Numbered from the stretch's first letter, positions 1-9,980 are shown. The stretch is 64,000 bases of DNA from Heyndrickxia vini (GCF_016772275.1 NZ_CP065425.1:2572653-2636652); one strand, 5' to 3'. Notes: generated from the letters alone by a model not told the origin. Translations and numbers: made by a program.

Positions 1-308
1 TCATGAAAGTAATATTCCCCTTCATCGAGGTTAGTTAATTGTTCTTCAGAAATCTTTAATAATCCATTCTTCCATTTTTCAACCAAATTAATATTTTCGT
101 ACCCATCAAATTGTAATAGATCAAAGTTTTTATGTGTACGATGATTTTTAATCGTTAATTGAATGGGTTCTTGTTCATTTAGAAATAAATAAAGAAGATT
201 TCCTTTTTGATATCGTTCTTCAGGAAAATCGGTTTTGGATATAACACGTACCTCTCCATTAAGTCCATGTGTATTTACAATTTTTCCTACATTAAACCAA
301 TTAGTCAT
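1..308 (-). CDS. rimM: Ribosome maturation factor RimM (partial, N-terminal part)
   Basis: RimM binds ribosomal protein S19 in the 30S head and assists 16S rRNA maturation. The frame starts at ATG 308 with [20 protein letters not shown], the family's typical N-terminal beta-barrel opening (GxIxxTHGxxGEV), and runs off the left edge, so about 102 residues are visible and the C-terminal PRC-barrel half is missing. It lies ten bases downstream of ylqD in the same direction; in Bacillus the order continues to trmD and rplS, which would be outside the window. Family assignment is secure from the N-terminal motif and the context. Confidence 0.9.
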   Translation of the reverse strand, partial: MTNWFNVGKIVNTHGLNGEVRVISKTDFPEERYQKGNLLYLFLNEQEPIQLTIKNHRTHKNFDLLQFDGYENINLVEKWKNGLLKISEEQLTNLDEGEYYFH

Positions 309-318
309 GCACTCACCT

Positions 319-705
319 CTAACGTATTTCTATGATGATTCCATCTTTGATAATAATCATTTGTTCTTTCACTAGTTTCTCCCAATCATCGCCAACTTTT
401 ACATCTACAATGGCTTGTACATCCTGTTCTTTAATTTCACTTCCAAGAGGCAATAGAGTTAGTTGCTCGATTTGAAAATCAACTAATTTTATTTTTTCTT
501 TTCTGCTATTAATTTCTTTTTCAAAATGCGTTTTTAAACTAGTTGGAGAGAACTTTTTTGTACGTTCCAATTTTTTTAATTCAAAGCGTAATTGATCACA
601 TTCTTTTTGCATCGTGATTTTTTTTTGAATATACGATTGCTGCAATTCTTTTTTACTTTTTTCTGTGAGGACTTGCTTTATTGTTACCGTCTGAAGTAAC
701 TGCAT
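319..705 (-). CDS. ylqD: YlqD family protein, function unknown
   Basis: A 128-residue protein with no known catalytic motif. Its middle (about residues 15-80) is rich in K, E, Q and L and looks coiled coil; the C-terminal part (about 85-128) is a short beta-rich segment ending [13 protein letters not shown]. The name comes from its conserved position between khpA and rimM in Bacillus plus overall resemblance to YlqD. The start is ATG 705 behind a strong AAGGAGGGGG ribosome binding site. A terminator at 815-842 lies between it and khpA, so it probably starts its own transcript with rimM; I could not identify the promoter. Confidence 0.8.
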   Translation of the reverse strand: MQLLQTVTIKQVLTEKSKKELQQSYIQKKITMQKECDQLRFELKKLERTKKFSPTSLKTHFEKEINSRKEKIKLVDFQIEQLTLLPLGSEIKEQDVQAIVDVKVGDDWEKLVKEQMIIIKDGIIIEIR

Positions 706-814
706 TTTCCCCCTCCTTATTTGTTCTTTTACTAACTATTTTACTTTGGCATATGTGATGCTTTATTTTGATAAGGAGTTAAAAAGAGGTATGTATACGA
801 ATTTTGTATATAGA

Positions 815-842
815 AAAAGGGAGGAATTGAACCCTCCCTTTT
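815..842 (-). terminator. Rho-independent terminator of rpsP-khpA
   Basis: Read on the minus strand, a 10-bp stem AAAAGGGAGG/CCTCCCTTTT is followed by a T-rich stretch. It lies about 75 bases beyond the khpA stop and would end the rpsP-khpA transcript before ylqD. Confidence 0.85.
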
Positions 843-890
843 CTCATGCAGTGTAATAAATTCAGTGTGAGAATTCTTATTCTGCTTGAT

Positions 891-917
891 AAATCAAAGG
901 AAATTATCCTTTGATTT
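891..917 (-). other. Hairpin at the khpA stop codon
   Basis: An 11-bp perfect inverted repeat (aaatcaaagga / tcctttgattt) touches the khpA stop codon. No run of T follows, so it is not a classic terminator; it may protect the 3' end or act together with the true terminator some 50 bases further on. Confidence 0.5.
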
Positions 918-1159
918 CATTCGATAATTTCCAAATAAATTTTCTTATGATGTTTGGATCCTGCCGCAGCATAGACAACAGTTCGAATGGCTTTTGCAAC
1001 TCGCCCCTTTTTTCCAATTACCTTTCCAATGTCCTGTTTATTAACTGATAGTTTATAAGTGATGTGATTATCTTCATCAGTTACAAAAACTTGAACATCT
1101 TCAGGAGAATCTACAAGAGGCTTTACAATCGTTTCAATCAACTCTTGCATTGAGTTCAC
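917..1159 (-). CDS. khpA: KH-domain RNA-binding protein KhpA
   Basis: A small single KH-domain protein that, in other Firmicutes, pairs with KhpB (Jag) to bind RNA and influence cell elongation. The diagnostic KH loop is DIGKVIGKKGRVAKAIRTV near residues 43-61. The longest frame gives 80 residues from GTG 1159; ATG 1150 would give 77. Neither has a clear ribosome binding site, and GTG 1159 sits only two bases after the rpsP stop codon, so translation is probably coupled to rpsP. The rpsP-khpA pair is conserved in Bacillus. Identity is firm, the start is not. Confidence 0.9.
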   Translation of the reverse strand: MNSMQELIETIVKPLVDSPEDVQVFVTDEDNHITYKLSVNKQDIGKVIGKKGRVAKAIRTVVYAAAGSKHHKKIYLEIIE

Positions 1160-1161
1160 GA

Positions 1162-1458
<297 letters not shown>

Positions 1459-1472
1459 TTACACAAGATAGT

Positions 1473-1502
1473 ATATTATCAAATATGTGTTTAGTTTGTA
1501 AA
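1473..1502 (-). promoter_or_regulatory. Proximal sigma-A-type promoter for rpsP
   Basis: Minus strand -35 TTTACA (1497-1502), 18-bp spacer, -10 TAATAT (1473-1478), about 40 bases ahead of the rpsP start. Confidence 0.55.
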
Positions 1503-1524
1503 GTGTTTTTTCTTAACACTAAGT

Positions 1525-1553
1525 ATTATATCAAAAATGATGAGAAAGGACAA
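1525..1553 (-). promoter_or_regulatory. Distal sigma-A-type promoter for rpsP
   Basis: Minus strand -35 TTGTCC (1548-1553), 17-bp spacer, -10 TATAAT (1525-1530), extended by TGA. The -35 box abuts the ffh stop codon at 1555, placing the promoter immediately behind the upstream gene. Confidence 0.65.
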
Positions 1554-1554
1554 A

Positions 1555-2898
1555 CTACATAAATGGAAATTTAAAGCCTTTGCGTTTTCCTTTTTGTTGC
1601 ATTCCTGTCATTTGTTTCATCATTTTTTTCATTTCTTCAAATTGCTTTAAAAGACGGTTTACTTCTTGGACCGAAGTTCCGCTCCCTTTGGCAATTCTCT
1701 TTTTTCTGCCAGCGTTAATAATCTCCGGATTGACTTTTTCCTTTTTCGTCATTGATTGAATAATCGCTTCAACATGACTAATCTGTTTTTCATCAATCTG
1801 AAGATTGCCCATGCCTTTAATTTTATTCGCACCAGGCATCATTTTTAATAGTTCGTCGAGTGGACCCATTTTTCGAACTTGACCTAATTGATCGAGAAAA
1901 TCATCAAATGTAAAATTCATCGTCCTCAATTTCTGTTCAAGTTCTTTTGCTTTTTCCTCGTCAACATTTGCCTGAGCTTTTTCAATTAAAGAAAGCATAT
2001 CCCCCATACCCAAAATACGGGATGCCATACGTTCAGGATGGAATGCTTCCAATGCATCTAATTTCTCACCCATACCGACAAATTTAATCGGCTTTTCTGT
2101 GACAGCACGAATGGAAAGGGCTGCACCACCACGAGTATCCCCATCGAGCTTCGTTAATACGACACCGGTAATGCCCAGTTGCTCATTAAAGCTATCAGCA
2201 ACATTAACAGCATCTTGTCCAGTCATTGCATCAACAACGAGGAAGATCTCATCGGGATTAGATAGCTCTTTAATTTCTTTAAGCTCATTCATTAATTCCC
2301 CATCAATATGCAACCGACCTGCTGTATCAATTAATACATAATCATTATGGTCTTCTTTTGCCTTTTCAAGGGCCTGTTTGGCAATTTCAACTGGGCTGAC
2401 TTGATCTCCTAAAGAAAACACAGGCATATTAAGCTGTTTTCCTAGCGTCTCAAGTTGTTTAATCGCAGCCGGACGATAAATATCAGCAGCAACTAACAAA
2501 GGATTACGATTGTATTTTTTTCGCAAAAGATTTGCAAGTTTTCCAGTCGTCGTCGTTTTACCGGCACCTTGCAAACCAACCATCATAATAACAGTTGGAG
2601 GGCGCTTCGATACTGCGATTTGACTTTGTTCCCCACCCATTAAATTCGTTAATTCTTCTTTAACTACCTTAATGACCTGTTGTCCAGGTGTTAAACTTTT
2701 CATAACTTCCTGTCCAACGGAGCGTTCGCTTACCTTTTTAACAAAATCCTTTACTACTTTGAAGTTAACGTCAGCTTCTAATAAAGCAAGGCGAACTTCA
2801 CGCATCATTTCCTTTACGTCGCTTTCAGATACTTTTCCTTTGCCGCGTATTTTCTGTATTGTGTTCTGAAGTCGGTCGGATAGTCCTTCAAATGCCAT
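1555..2898 (-). CDS. ffh: Signal recognition particle GTPase Ffh
   Basis: Ffh binds the SRP RNA and hydrophobic signal sequences on nascent chains and delivers ribosomes to FtsY at the membrane. The 447-residue protein has the N domain (1-90), the G domain with P-loop GLQGAGKT (108-115), DTAGR (191-195) and TKLDG (249-253), and a methionine-rich M domain from about 300 ending KGFKFPFM. The start ATG 2898 is the usual MAFEGLSDRLQ. It lies 12 bases after ylxM, its conserved regulatory partner. Length and motifs are those of a complete, intact family member. Confidence 0.98.
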   Translation of the reverse strand: MAFEGLSDRLQNTIQKIRGKGKVSESDVKEMMREVRLALLEADVNFKVVKDFVKKVSERSVGQEVMKSLTPGQQVIKVVKEELTNLMGGEQSQIAVSKRPPTVIMMVGLQGAGKTTTTGKLANLLRKKYNRNPLLVAADIYRPAAIKQLETLGKQLNMPVFSLGDQVSPVEIAKQALEKAKEDHNDYVLIDTAGRLHIDGELMNELKEIKELSNPDEIFLVVDAMTGQDAVNVADSFNEQLGITGVVLTKLDGDTRGGAALSIRAVTEKPIKFVGMGEKLDALEAFHPERMASRILGMGDMLSLIEKAQANVDEEKAKELEQKLRTMNFTFDDFLDQLGQVRKMGPLDELLKMMPGANKIKGMGNLQIDEKQISHVEAIIQSMTKKEKVNPEIINAGRKKRIAKGSGTSVQEVNRLLKQFEEMKKMMKQMTGMQQKGKRKGFKFPFM

Positions 2899-2910
2899 TC
2901 ATACCGCCTC

Positions 2911-3237
2911 CTATTCTAATATTTCAAGCGCTTCAATGAGTTTTGCTATTTCGTCCACTGAAGTAGTTTCCAATGCTTTTTTCATATTTTCAAGAATTAC
3001 TTTTCTATCCTGAAACTTTTGGAATAATAATAATTTCTTTTCGTATTCCTCAAGCATGGCTTCTGTACGCTTGATATTATCAAACACTGCCTGCCTGCTC
3101 ACTTCATATTCTTCAGCAATTTCACCAAGCGAGAAATCATCTAAATAATATAGGGACATATAGCTACGTTGCTTTGGAGTTAACAACGATTGATAAAAAT
3201 CATATAGGTAATTCATTCTCGTTGTTTTCTCTAGCAT
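2911..3237 (-). CDS. ylxM: YlxM-type HTH protein, SRP accessory factor
   Basis: A 108-residue protein with a sigma-70 region 4-like helix-turn-helix (residues about 20-60, including [20 protein letters not shown]) followed by a coiled C-terminal part. YlxM/YlxM-like proteins in Gram-positives interact with SRP components and modulate SRP GTPase cycling; a DNA-binding role is not established. It is directly upstream of ffh, as in most Bacilli. The start ATG 3237 follows an AAGGGAG site. A good sigma-A-type promoter at 3279-3307 sits between it and ftsY. Confidence 0.9.
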   Translation of the reverse strand: MLEKTTRMNYLYDFYQSLLTPKQRSYMSLYYLDDFSLGEIAEEYEVSRQAVFDNIKRTEAMLEEYEKKLLLFQKFQDRKVILENMKKALETTSVDEIAKLIEALEILE

Positions 3238-3278
3238 TCTTCACACTCCCTTGTTAAGTGAAAAACCTTTACATATGA

Positions 3279-3307
3279 AGATTACACAGTATTTATTGAT
3301 TTGTCAA
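3279..3307 (-). promoter_or_regulatory. Sigma-A-type promoter for ylxM-ffh
   Basis: Minus strand -35 TTGACA (3302-3307), exactly 17-bp spacer, -10 TAATCT (3279-3284), in the gap between ftsY and ylxM. Near-consensus. Confidence 0.75.
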
Positions 3308-3318
3308 GTAAATGTCCT

Positions 3319-4308
3319 TTATTCCTCGTTTTGCTCAATGATTGTTGAAAAAAGTCCATAAACATATTTTTCCGGATCAAATTCTTGTAAATCATCCATT
3401 TTTTCACCTAAACCAACAAACTTAACTGGGATTTCTAGTTCATTGCGAATAGCTAAAACAATTCCACCTTTTGCAGTTCCATCTAGTTTAGTCAATACAA
3501 TACCGGATACATCTGTTACCTCTTTAAACGTCTTTGCTTGTACCATCGCATTTTGTCCTGTTGTTGCATCAAGCACAAGAAGTACTTCATGGGGTGCATT
3601 TGGAATTTCTCTTTCAATGACCCTTTTTACCTTTTCTAATTCATTCATCAAATTAACTTTGTTTTGCAAACGGCCCGCCGTATCACAAAGAAGAATATCA
3701 GCTTTACGAGCCTTTGCTGCCTGAATAGCATCATACATAACAGCAGCAGGATCAGAGCCTTCACCTTGTTTGATTACGTCTACACCAACACGTTGGCCCC
3801 ACACTTCTAATTGATCGATAGCACCTGCCCTAAATGTGTCCCCAGCGGCCAAGATAACTTTCTTTCCATCAGTTTTATATTTATGAGCAAGTTTGCCAAT
3901 TGTCGTTGTTTTCCCCACACCATTTACACCAACGAATAAAATAACAGTTAAACCTTCTGATTGAATATTGATAGTATTTGGTGTTTCCGTATCCCCTTGA
4001 TAGATTTCAACAAGCTTTTCAGATATAACAGATTGAACTTCTGCAGGATCTTGAATATTCTTTTTCTTCACTTCCATTTTTAATTCTTCAACAAGCTCCA
4101 TAACTGTATTGAAGCCTACATCTGCTCCAATAAGAATTTCTTCAAGCTCTTCAAAGAAGTCCTCATCTACTTTCCGATACCTTGCTACAAGGTCATTCAC
4201 TTTAGAAGCAAAATTATCTCTTGTTTTTGATAAACCTTGTTTAAATTTTTCCGTTACAGAATCAGTTGATTTTGTAAATTTATCTTTTAGCTTTTTAAAA
4301 AAACTCAT
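3319..4308 (-). CDS. ftsY: Signal recognition particle receptor FtsY
   Basis: FtsY is the membrane-associated SRP receptor GTPase. The 329-residue protein has a short basic N-terminal region, an NG domain with P-loop GVNGVGKT (127-134), DTAGR (209-213) and a TKLDGTAKGG guanine-binding segment. The acidic A domain found in E. coli is absent, which is normal for Bacillus. It starts at ATG 4308 behind AAGGAAGTGA, 34 bases after smc, and appears to be the third gene of an rnc-smc-ftsY transcript. Confidence 0.97.
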   Translation of the reverse strand: MSFFKKLKDKFTKSTDSVTEKFKQGLSKTRDNFASKVNDLVARYRKVDEDFFEELEEILIGADVGFNTVMELVEELKMEVKKKNIQDPAEVQSVISEKLVEIYQGDTETPNTINIQSEGLTVILFVGVNGVGKTTTIGKLAHKYKTDGKKVILAAGDTFRAGAIDQLEVWGQRVGVDVIKQGEGSDPAAVMYDAIQAAKARKADILLCDTAGRLQNKVNLMNELEKVKRVIEREIPNAPHEVLLVLDATTGQNAMVQAKTFKEVTDVSGIVLTKLDGTAKGGIVLAIRNELEIPVKFVGLGEKMDDLQEFDPEKYVYGLFSTIIEQNEE

Positions 4309-4342
4309 TTTTCAATCACTTCCTTGTTTATTCTTATTCGTC

Positions 4343-7300
4343 TTATGTTTCAACTAGTTCCTTAGATGATTCAAGTCTAACGGATACAAGTTTAGACACA
4401 CCAGATTCTTGCATCGTGACACCGTAAAGGACATCGGCTTCTTCCATCGTCCCTTTTCGATGAGTGATTACGATGAATTGCGTTTCTTCGCTAAATCTTT
4501 TTAAATACTTGCTAAAACGATATACGTTCGCTTCATCTAGTGCAGCTTCCACTTCATCTAATATACAAAAAGGAACCGGACGAACTTTTAAAATTGCAAA
4601 CAATAACGCAATGGCGGTTAATGCGCGTTCTCCTCCGGATAACAACCCCAAGTTTTGTAATTTCTTTCCGGGCGGCTGTGCAACAATATCTACTCCCGTA
4701 TTCAATAAATCAGTTGGGTCTGTTAATTTTAATTCAGCACGGCCACCACCAAATAAAGCTTTGAAAATGGGTTCAAAATGGAACTTTACAGCTTGAAATG
4801 TTTGTTCAAAACGTTTTTTCATTTCTTCATCCATTTCATCAATAATTTGAAGTAATGTCTCCTTTGCCGAAACTAAATCTGATTGCTGTTCCATTAAAAA
4901 CTGATATCGTTCGGATACGCGTTCATATTCATCAATTGCACCGATATTAACAGTTCCTAATTCTTCAATTGCCAATTTGATTAGTTTCACGCGTTTTCGA
5001 GCTTCTTCAATTGGAATTTGCAGTGGATATTTTTCTTTAGCCGCCTCGAAGGTTAACATATATTCTTCATTTAAGCGGTTAAGCCGGTTTTCTAAATCAA
5101 CATCTATTCGATTAATTTTCACTTCTTCATCTTTAACTACTTCTACTAAACCTTTATGTTGCCTCTTTAGTTCCTTAATTGCTAATTCAGCATCCTCAAG
5201 TTTTGATTGTAATTGCATCCGTTCTTCTCTTCGAATTGAAATTAGCTTAGTCGTTTCAATCTTATCGGTTAGCTTTTTCTCTGCCGCCACTGACAATTCT
5301 GTTTCCCCAGAATGATTATTCGACATTTGGCCAACTAACCAGTTAAGCTCTTCTTCATAACTTGTTTTTTTCGTACTTACTTCTTCGCATTCCTCTTTTA
5401 TAGTTGTAAGTTTTTCACGACTAGTTACAAGCTGTTCATTTTTCACTGCTAGTTCCGCTTTTAAATCACTGATTTCAGAAAGTAATTCATCCTTAGATAT
5501 GTTTTGTGTATTTTTTTTCTTTGTTAAATTCTCAATTTCTTTATCAAGTTGTTCAATATTGTTGGTTATTTCCGTTAAAGTTGTAGTCAGTTCATTTATG
5601 CGGCGATCTACATTTTGAACAGTAGTATTCGATTCGTTTCGCTCCATATCGTAAATTTGGAGTTTTTCATTTAGATTTTTTTCGGCTAACTCAATTTGCC
5701 TCATTTCAGATTTCAATTCTTGTTGCTTTAAGCGAAGGATTTCTCCAGCACTTCTCATTTCTTCAAGTGCCTTTTCATTGCTATTTACATCTTGTTTAAG
5801 CGTTTTTACTTGCTGTTCAAGCTGATTTGTTTTTTCTTCCATCAATTTCGTTTTTTCTTTAAGATCTTCAAGCTCTCCTTTTCGGCTAATTAACGATGTA
5901 GAAGATTGTTTAACAGTTCCCCCCGTCATTGAGCCACCAGGATTAACAACGTCTCCATCCAATGTCACTAATCTATAGCGATACTGCAAAAGCTTGGCAA
6001 TTTCATTTGCCCCTTGAAGATCTTTTGTAATGATTACATTTCCTAAAAGATTTGAAATGATTGTTTGATATTTTTGATTGATTTTTACAATATTAGCTGC
6101 AATACCAATAAACGCTTCATGCTTACCTATCAATTCCAATTGACTTGATGACAACCCTTTTCCTTTAATAATATTTAACGGTAAAAAGGTAGCACGTCCA
6201 TATCGATTGGTTTTTAAATACTCAATCGCTTTTCTCCCATCGGCTTCTGTCGCAACAACGACATTTTGCATGGCTCCGCCTAATGCTGTTTCGATGGAAA
6301 GCTCATATTGCTTTGGAACATGAATAAGCTCTGCAACTGCACCTTCAATCCCCGAAAGCTTAGTATTTCTAGCTTTCAAAACTTCCCGAACTCCATGGAA
6401 GAAACCTGTGTAATCCTCTTCCATTTCCTCAAGGGTTTCTTTTCGGGACTTAGCTTTTTGTAAATATTGAAAAGCTTGATAAAGTGTCGTTTCTTGTTTT
6501 TGATATTGCTTTTTCAATGATTCTAGTTTTTTTTGATGTTCACGGAATGCATGTACTTGTTTCTCAATTTGAACATCGGCTATTTCTAGTTCGTTTTTTG
6601 TTTTCTGCTTCTCTTCTAAAATCATCTGTCTTTGTTCTAGATATTTTTTATTATCACCATCAAGCTTTACTTTTTTGGCTTCTTGCTGTCCTAATTGCTG
6701 CTCAAGTAAGGCCAACTCATTTTTATTAGTTGCCTTTTCATTTAAAAGTTCAATATAATCGCTTTTTAATGATTCAATCATTTCATCAATATTGATATTA
6801 AATTGATTCATTTGTTCGGTTTTTTCTTTTAATTTCTTTTTTAGTGAAGCAGCGGATATTGTGTGTTTATCATATTCTGCTATCAATGTTGTTTTTTGTT
6901 CTTCAAGTCTAATAAGCTTTGCCGAAAGCTCTTCAATATTTTTTTCGAATTGCTCTTTATTATTGCTTGCATTCTTTTTTCTTTCTTTTAAAACTTCCTT
7001 ACGCCCTTCAAGTTTTTCAAGCTCTTCTGTCGCTGAAAGCAACACATTTTGCAAATCATTTATTGATTCATCCAACGCGGCAAGAGTATCGCGCATTTTT
7101 TCAAGAATAGCTTCTTCTTTTTGGATTTTAGATGACAGACCCAATTCCTTATCCTGATGATTTCCTAGCTCTTGCTTCAATGTTTCCCATTTTTGACTTA
7201 GCTCTTCGATTTCATGAACCGTTAGAGCGACCTCGAAATTTTCAAGCTCGGCTTTTTTATCTAAATATTCTTTAGCAAGGGATGCTTGGATTTTTAAAGG

Positions 7301-7909
7301 TTCCACTTGATTTTCCAATTCATGAAGAATATCGTTTACCCGATTTAGGTTTTCACCCGTTTCATTTAACTTCGATTCAGCTTTCTTTTTTCGGGTTTTA
7401 TATTTAAGTACTCCCGCGGCTTCTTCAAAAATCGTTCTTCTTTCTTCCGCTTTACTGTTTAATATTTCTTCAACTTTCCCTTGGCTAATAATTGAGAAAG
7501 CTTCCCTGCCAAGCCCGGAATCCATAAATAAGTCGATAATATCCTTCAAACGGCAAGATTGTTTATTAATGGAAAATTCACTATCACCTGAACGATATAC
7601 CCTTCTTGTTACACTAACTTCATTATAATCAATAGGTAATTGATGGTCTTCATTATCTAATGTTAAAGTCACTTCTGCGAAGTTTAATTGTTTTCTGGAA
7701 TCACTACCAGCGAAAATAACGTCTTCCATTTTTCCGCCTCGAAGCGACTTTGCTGATTGCTCTCCGAGGACCCATCTGACAGCATCAATGATATTACTTT
7801 TTCCGCTTCCATTTGGGCCTACAACTGCAGTTACTCCAGAAACAAAATCGATCGTGATTCTTTCCGCAAATGATTTAAATCCGACAACATCTAAGCGTTT
7901 AAGAAACAA
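4343..7909 (-). CDS. smc: Chromosome condensation/segregation ATPase SMC
   Basis: SMC dimers with ScpA/ScpB load near origins and extrude DNA loops to align chromosome arms. The 1188-residue protein shows the N-terminal P-loop GPNGSGKS (31-38), two long coiled-coil arms flanking a hinge around residues 510-650, and a C-terminal ABC head with LSGGE (from 1090) and Walker B FCILDE (to 1119). The start is TTG 7909 (MFLKRLDVVGFKSF), supported by an AGGAGGAGAG ribosome binding site eight bases upstream. It follows rnc by 63 bases and precedes ftsY, the canonical Bacillus order. Confidence 0.98.
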   Translation of the reverse strand: MFLKRLDVVGFKSFAERITIDFVSGVTAVVGPNGSGKSNIIDAVRWVLGEQSAKSLRGGKMEDVIFAGSDSRKQLNFAEVTLTLDNEDHQLPIDYNEVSVTRRVYRSGDSEFSINKQSCRLKDIIDLFMDSGLGREAFSIISQGKVEEILNSKAEERRTIFEEAAGVLKYKTRKKKAESKLNETGENLNRVNDILHELENQVEPLKIQASLAKEYLDKKAELENFEVALTVHEIEELSQKWETLKQELGNHQDKELGLSSKIQKEEAILEKMRDTLAALDESINDLQNVLLSATEELEKLEGRKEVLKERKKNASNNKEQFEKNIEELSAKLIRLEEQKTTLIAEYDKHTISAASLKKKLKEKTEQMNQFNINIDEMIESLKSDYIELLNEKATNKNELALLEQQLGQQEAKKVKLDGDNKKYLEQRQMILEEKQKTKNELEIADVQIEKQVHAFREHQKKLESLKKQYQKQETTLYQAFQYLQKAKSRKETLEEMEEDYTGFFHGVREVLKARNTKLSGIEGAVAELIHVPKQYELSIETALGGAMQNVVVATEADGRKAIEYLKTNRYGRATFLPLNIIKGKGLSSSQLELIGKHEAFIGIAANIVKINQKYQTIISNLLGNVIITKDLQGANEIAKLLQYRYRLVTLDGDVVNPGGSMTGGTVKQSSTSLISRKGELEDLKEKTKLMEEKTNQLEQQVKTLKQDVNSNEKALEEMRSAGEILRLKQQELKSEMRQIELAEKNLNEKLQIYDMERNESNTTVQNVDRRINELTTTLTEITNNIEQLDKEIENLTKKKNTQNISKDELLSEISDLKAELAVKNEQLVTSREKLTTIKEECEEVSTKKTSYEEELNWLVGQMSNNHSGETELSVAAEKKLTDKIETTKLISIRREERMQLQSKLEDAELAIKELKRQHKGLVEVVKDEEVKINRIDVDLENRLNRLNEEYMLTFEAAKEKYPLQIPIEEARKRVKLIKLAIEELGTVNIGAIDEYERVSERYQFLMEQQSDLVSAKETLLQIIDEMDEEMKKRFEQTFQAVKFHFEPIFKALFGGGRAELKLTDPTDLLNTGVDIVAQPPGKKLQNLGLLSGGERALTAIALLFAILKVRPVPFCILDEVEAALDEANVYRFSKYLKRFSEETQFIVITHRKGTMEEADVLYGVTMQESGVSKLVSVRLESSKELVET

Positions 7910-7972
7910 GAAACTCTCCTCCTATATCCTTTTCTTCCTTGCTGTTTTTTCTCTTAGGAGAAGTACAACATA

Positions 7973-8722
7973 TTATTTTTCCTCGAGCGGTGATTTTAGT
8001 TTGCTTAAAGCAACTTGTGCTGCATGTTGTTCAGCCTCTTTTTTAGACCTTCCGGTTCCAATTCCTAATTCTTCCTTATTCAAAAGAACGCGTGAGACGA
8101 ATTCTCTATTATGTGCCGGACCTCTTTCTTGAAGAACCACATATTCAAGTACACCAGCAGCATCCTTTTGAATGAATTCCTGTAGTTGACTTTTAAAATC
8201 CATCACATGAGAAAAAGCACCAGCATTAATTTTAGGGTAAACAACTTTTTCTAAAATTGAAATGACCTTTTCCAGACCTTGATCTAAAAAAAGAGCACCA
8301 ATAAACGCCTCAAATACATCTGCAAGTAGTGCTGGGCGTGTCCGTCCACCAGTCAGTTCCTCACCCTTTCCTAATAATATAAGCTCTCCAAATTGTAATT
8401 CATTGGCAAAGGTTACTAGTGAAGGCTCACATACAATGGCAGCTCTTAATTTAGTTAACTTTCCTTCACTCATAGTTGGATACTTATTATAAAGGAATTG
8501 TGAAACAGTCAATTCAAGTACGGCATCCCCTAAAAATTCAAGTCGTTCATTATCCGCATGTAATTTCTTGCGATGCTCATTCACATATGATGAATGTGTA
8601 AATGCTTGCTTCAATAAGTTTAATTGATTGAATTGGATACCAATTCTCTCTTGAAATCGTTTGAATTTCTCATCTATCCTCATAGTTGTTTGTTTTTCTT
8701 TATCACGATTTATTTTACGCAT
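7973..8722 (-). CDS. rnc: Ribonuclease III
   Basis: RNase III cleaves double-stranded RNA, processing rRNA precursors and scRNA and degrading sense/antisense duplexes. The 249-residue product has the catalytic signature [15 protein letters not shown] (58-72) with acidic metal ligands, and a C-terminal dsRNA-binding domain containing [16 protein letters not shown] 8722 is preferred over an internal ATG because AAGGTGG lies just upstream and 249 residues equals the B. subtilis length. A promoter at 8769-8797 lies between it and the acpP terminator, so rnc-smc-ftsY can be expressed independently of the fatty acid operon. Confidence 0.97.
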   Translation of the reverse strand: MRKINRDKEKQTTMRIDEKFKRFQERIGIQFNQLNLLKQAFTHSSYVNEHRKKLHADNERLEFLGDAVLELTVSQFLYNKYPTMSEGKLTKLRAAIVCEPSLVTFANELQFGELILLGKGEELTGGRTRPALLADVFEAFIGALFLDQGLEKVISILEKVVYPKINAGAFSHVMDFKSQLQEFIQKDAAGVLEYVVLQERGPAHNREFVSRVLLNKEELGIGTGRSKKEAEQHAAQVALSKLKSPLEEK

Positions 8723-8768
8723 AGGTCATCCACCTTGTTTATCTTTCTTTATTTAATACTTCATATAA

Positions 8769-8797
8769 ATTTTATTAGAAAAACAGCCGAAGTGCAA
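8769..8797 (-). promoter_or_regulatory. Sigma-A-type promoter for rnc-smc-ftsY
   Basis: Minus strand -35 TTGCAC (8792-8797), 17-bp spacer, -10 TAAAAT (8769-8774), located after the acpP terminator. Confidence 0.65.
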
Positions 8798-8830
8798 AGT
8801 CCTCATTTAATATTTTTTTTAATATCATAG

Positions 8831-8881
8831 AAAAAGAGGTTGACCCTCCGAAAAAGTGTAGCACACCTTTGGGTCAACCTC
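8831..8881 (-). terminator. Rho-independent terminator of the fap operon
   Basis: An 11-bp perfect stem GAGGTTGACCC/GGGTCAACCTC (8836-8846 and 8871-8881) with a 24-base loop is followed on the minus strand by five T residues. It lies 25 bases beyond the acpP stop. Confidence 0.9.
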
Positions 8882-8905
8882 GTTTTAGTAAATCGGAACG
8901 AACGA

Positions 8906-9139
8906 TTATGCTTTAGCTTGTATGTAATTAACAGCGTCACCCACTGTAGCAATTTTTTCAGCATCATCGTCGGAAATTTCCATGTCAAATTCATCCTCTA
9001 ATTCCATTACTAATTCAACAACGTCAAGGGAATCTGCACCTAGATCATCTTTAAAAGAAGCTTCTAAAGTAACTTTAGATTCCTCAACACCTAGACGATC
9101 CACGATAATTTTCGTTACACGTTCTAATACTTCTGCCAT
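8906..9139 (-). CDS. acpP: Acyl carrier protein
   Basis: The carrier of growing acyl chains in type II fatty acid synthesis and of acyl groups for PlsX. The 77-residue acidic protein carries the DSLD motif with phosphopantetheine-accepting Ser37. ATG 9139 ([10 protein letters not shown]) is chosen over an upstream in-frame codon: it gives the exact Bacillus length and lies behind GGGGAGGTGA. Last gene of the fapR-plsX-fabD-fabG-acpP operon, ended by the terminator at 8831-8881. Confidence 0.97.
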   Translation of the reverse strand: MAEVLERVTKIIVDRLGVEESKVTLEASFKDDLGADSLDVVELVMELEDEFDMEISDDDAEKIATVGDAVNYIQAKA

Positions 9140-9198
9140 TCGGTTCACCTCCCCTCAAGACATTATAGAGGATATTATCGAAATAATAAAGCGAAACT

Positions 9199-9942
9199 TT
9201 ACATTACCATTCCGCCATCTACATGAAGGGTTTGACCTGTCATATAATCTGAAGCAGAAGATGCAAGAAAGATAACGACGTTTGCGACATTTTGTGGTTC
9301 TCCAAAGCGTGCTAACGGAATTTGCTTCAGCATTTCACTTTGAACATCCTCTGGAAGTTTATCAGTCATTTCTGTAGTAATAAACCCAGGTGCTACTGCA
9401 TTTACATTTATTCCTCGAGATGCCAATTCTTTTGCTGTCGTTTTAGTGAGTCCAATGACACCTGATTTAGCTGCAACATAGTTAGCTTGTCCAGGGTTTC
9501 CACTTACTCCAACAATTGAAGATATATTTATAATTTTTCCAGAACGCTGTTTCATCATTTGACGAGTAACACCTTTTGTACAAAGGAATACACCTTTTAA
9601 GTTTGTGTTAATAACATCATCCCACTCATCTTCCTTCATTCTCATTAACAAATTGTCACGAGTAATGCCGGCGTTATTTACAAGAATATCAATTTTCCCA
9701 AATAGGTCAATTGTTTCTTTTATCATTCCTTGTACTTCATCATTATTCCCAACATTGCACTGTATCGCCTTTGCTTCTCTACCTAAGCCTTTAATTTCCT
9801 CAACCACTTCATTTGCTCGTGCTTCACTGCCTGCATAATTCACTATTACATTAGCTCCTTCTCTTGCTAGTTCTAATGCAATTTCACGGCCGATTCCACG
9901 GGATGCTCCTGTGACTAAGGCTACTTTCCCTTCAAGTAACAT
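9199..9942 (-). CDS. fabG: 3-oxoacyl-[ACP] reductase FabG
   Basis: NADPH-dependent reduction of beta-ketoacyl-ACP, the first reductive step of each fatty acid elongation cycle. A 247-residue short-chain dehydrogenase with cofactor motif TGASRGIG (11-18), NNAG (89-92) and the catalytic triad Ser142-Tyr155-Lys159. ATG 9942 is chosen over ATG 9960 because a GGAGGAG ribosome binding site precedes it and because the resulting length agrees with FabG. fabD lies upstream and acpP downstream, as in other FapR-controlled operons. Confidence 0.97.
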   Translation of the reverse strand: MLLEGKVALVTGASRGIGREIALELAREGANVIVNYAGSEARANEVVEEIKGLGREAKAIQCNVGNNDEVQGMIKETIDLFGKIDILVNNAGITRDNLLMRMKEDEWDDVINTNLKGVFLCTKGVTRQMMKQRSGKIINISSIVGVSGNPGQANYVAAKSGVIGLTKTTAKELASRGINVNAVAPGFITTEMTDKLPEDVQSEMLKQIPLARFGEPQNVANVVIFLASSASDYMTGQTLHVDGGMVM

Positions 9943-9980
9943 CGTTTCTCCTCCATTCATTTTGCGGACCTAGTTACCGA

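Noticed and set aside
2099-7157. Many plus-strand open frames of 60-115 codons opposite ffh, ftsY and smc
   Set aside because: They are shadows of the long minus-strand genes, have no ribosome binding sites or recognisable motifs, and would overlap conserved coding sequence completely.
8803-8994. Minus-strand frame of 63 codons over the acpP end and terminator
   Set aside because: It is out of frame within acpP and reads through the terminator hairpin; no family resemblance.
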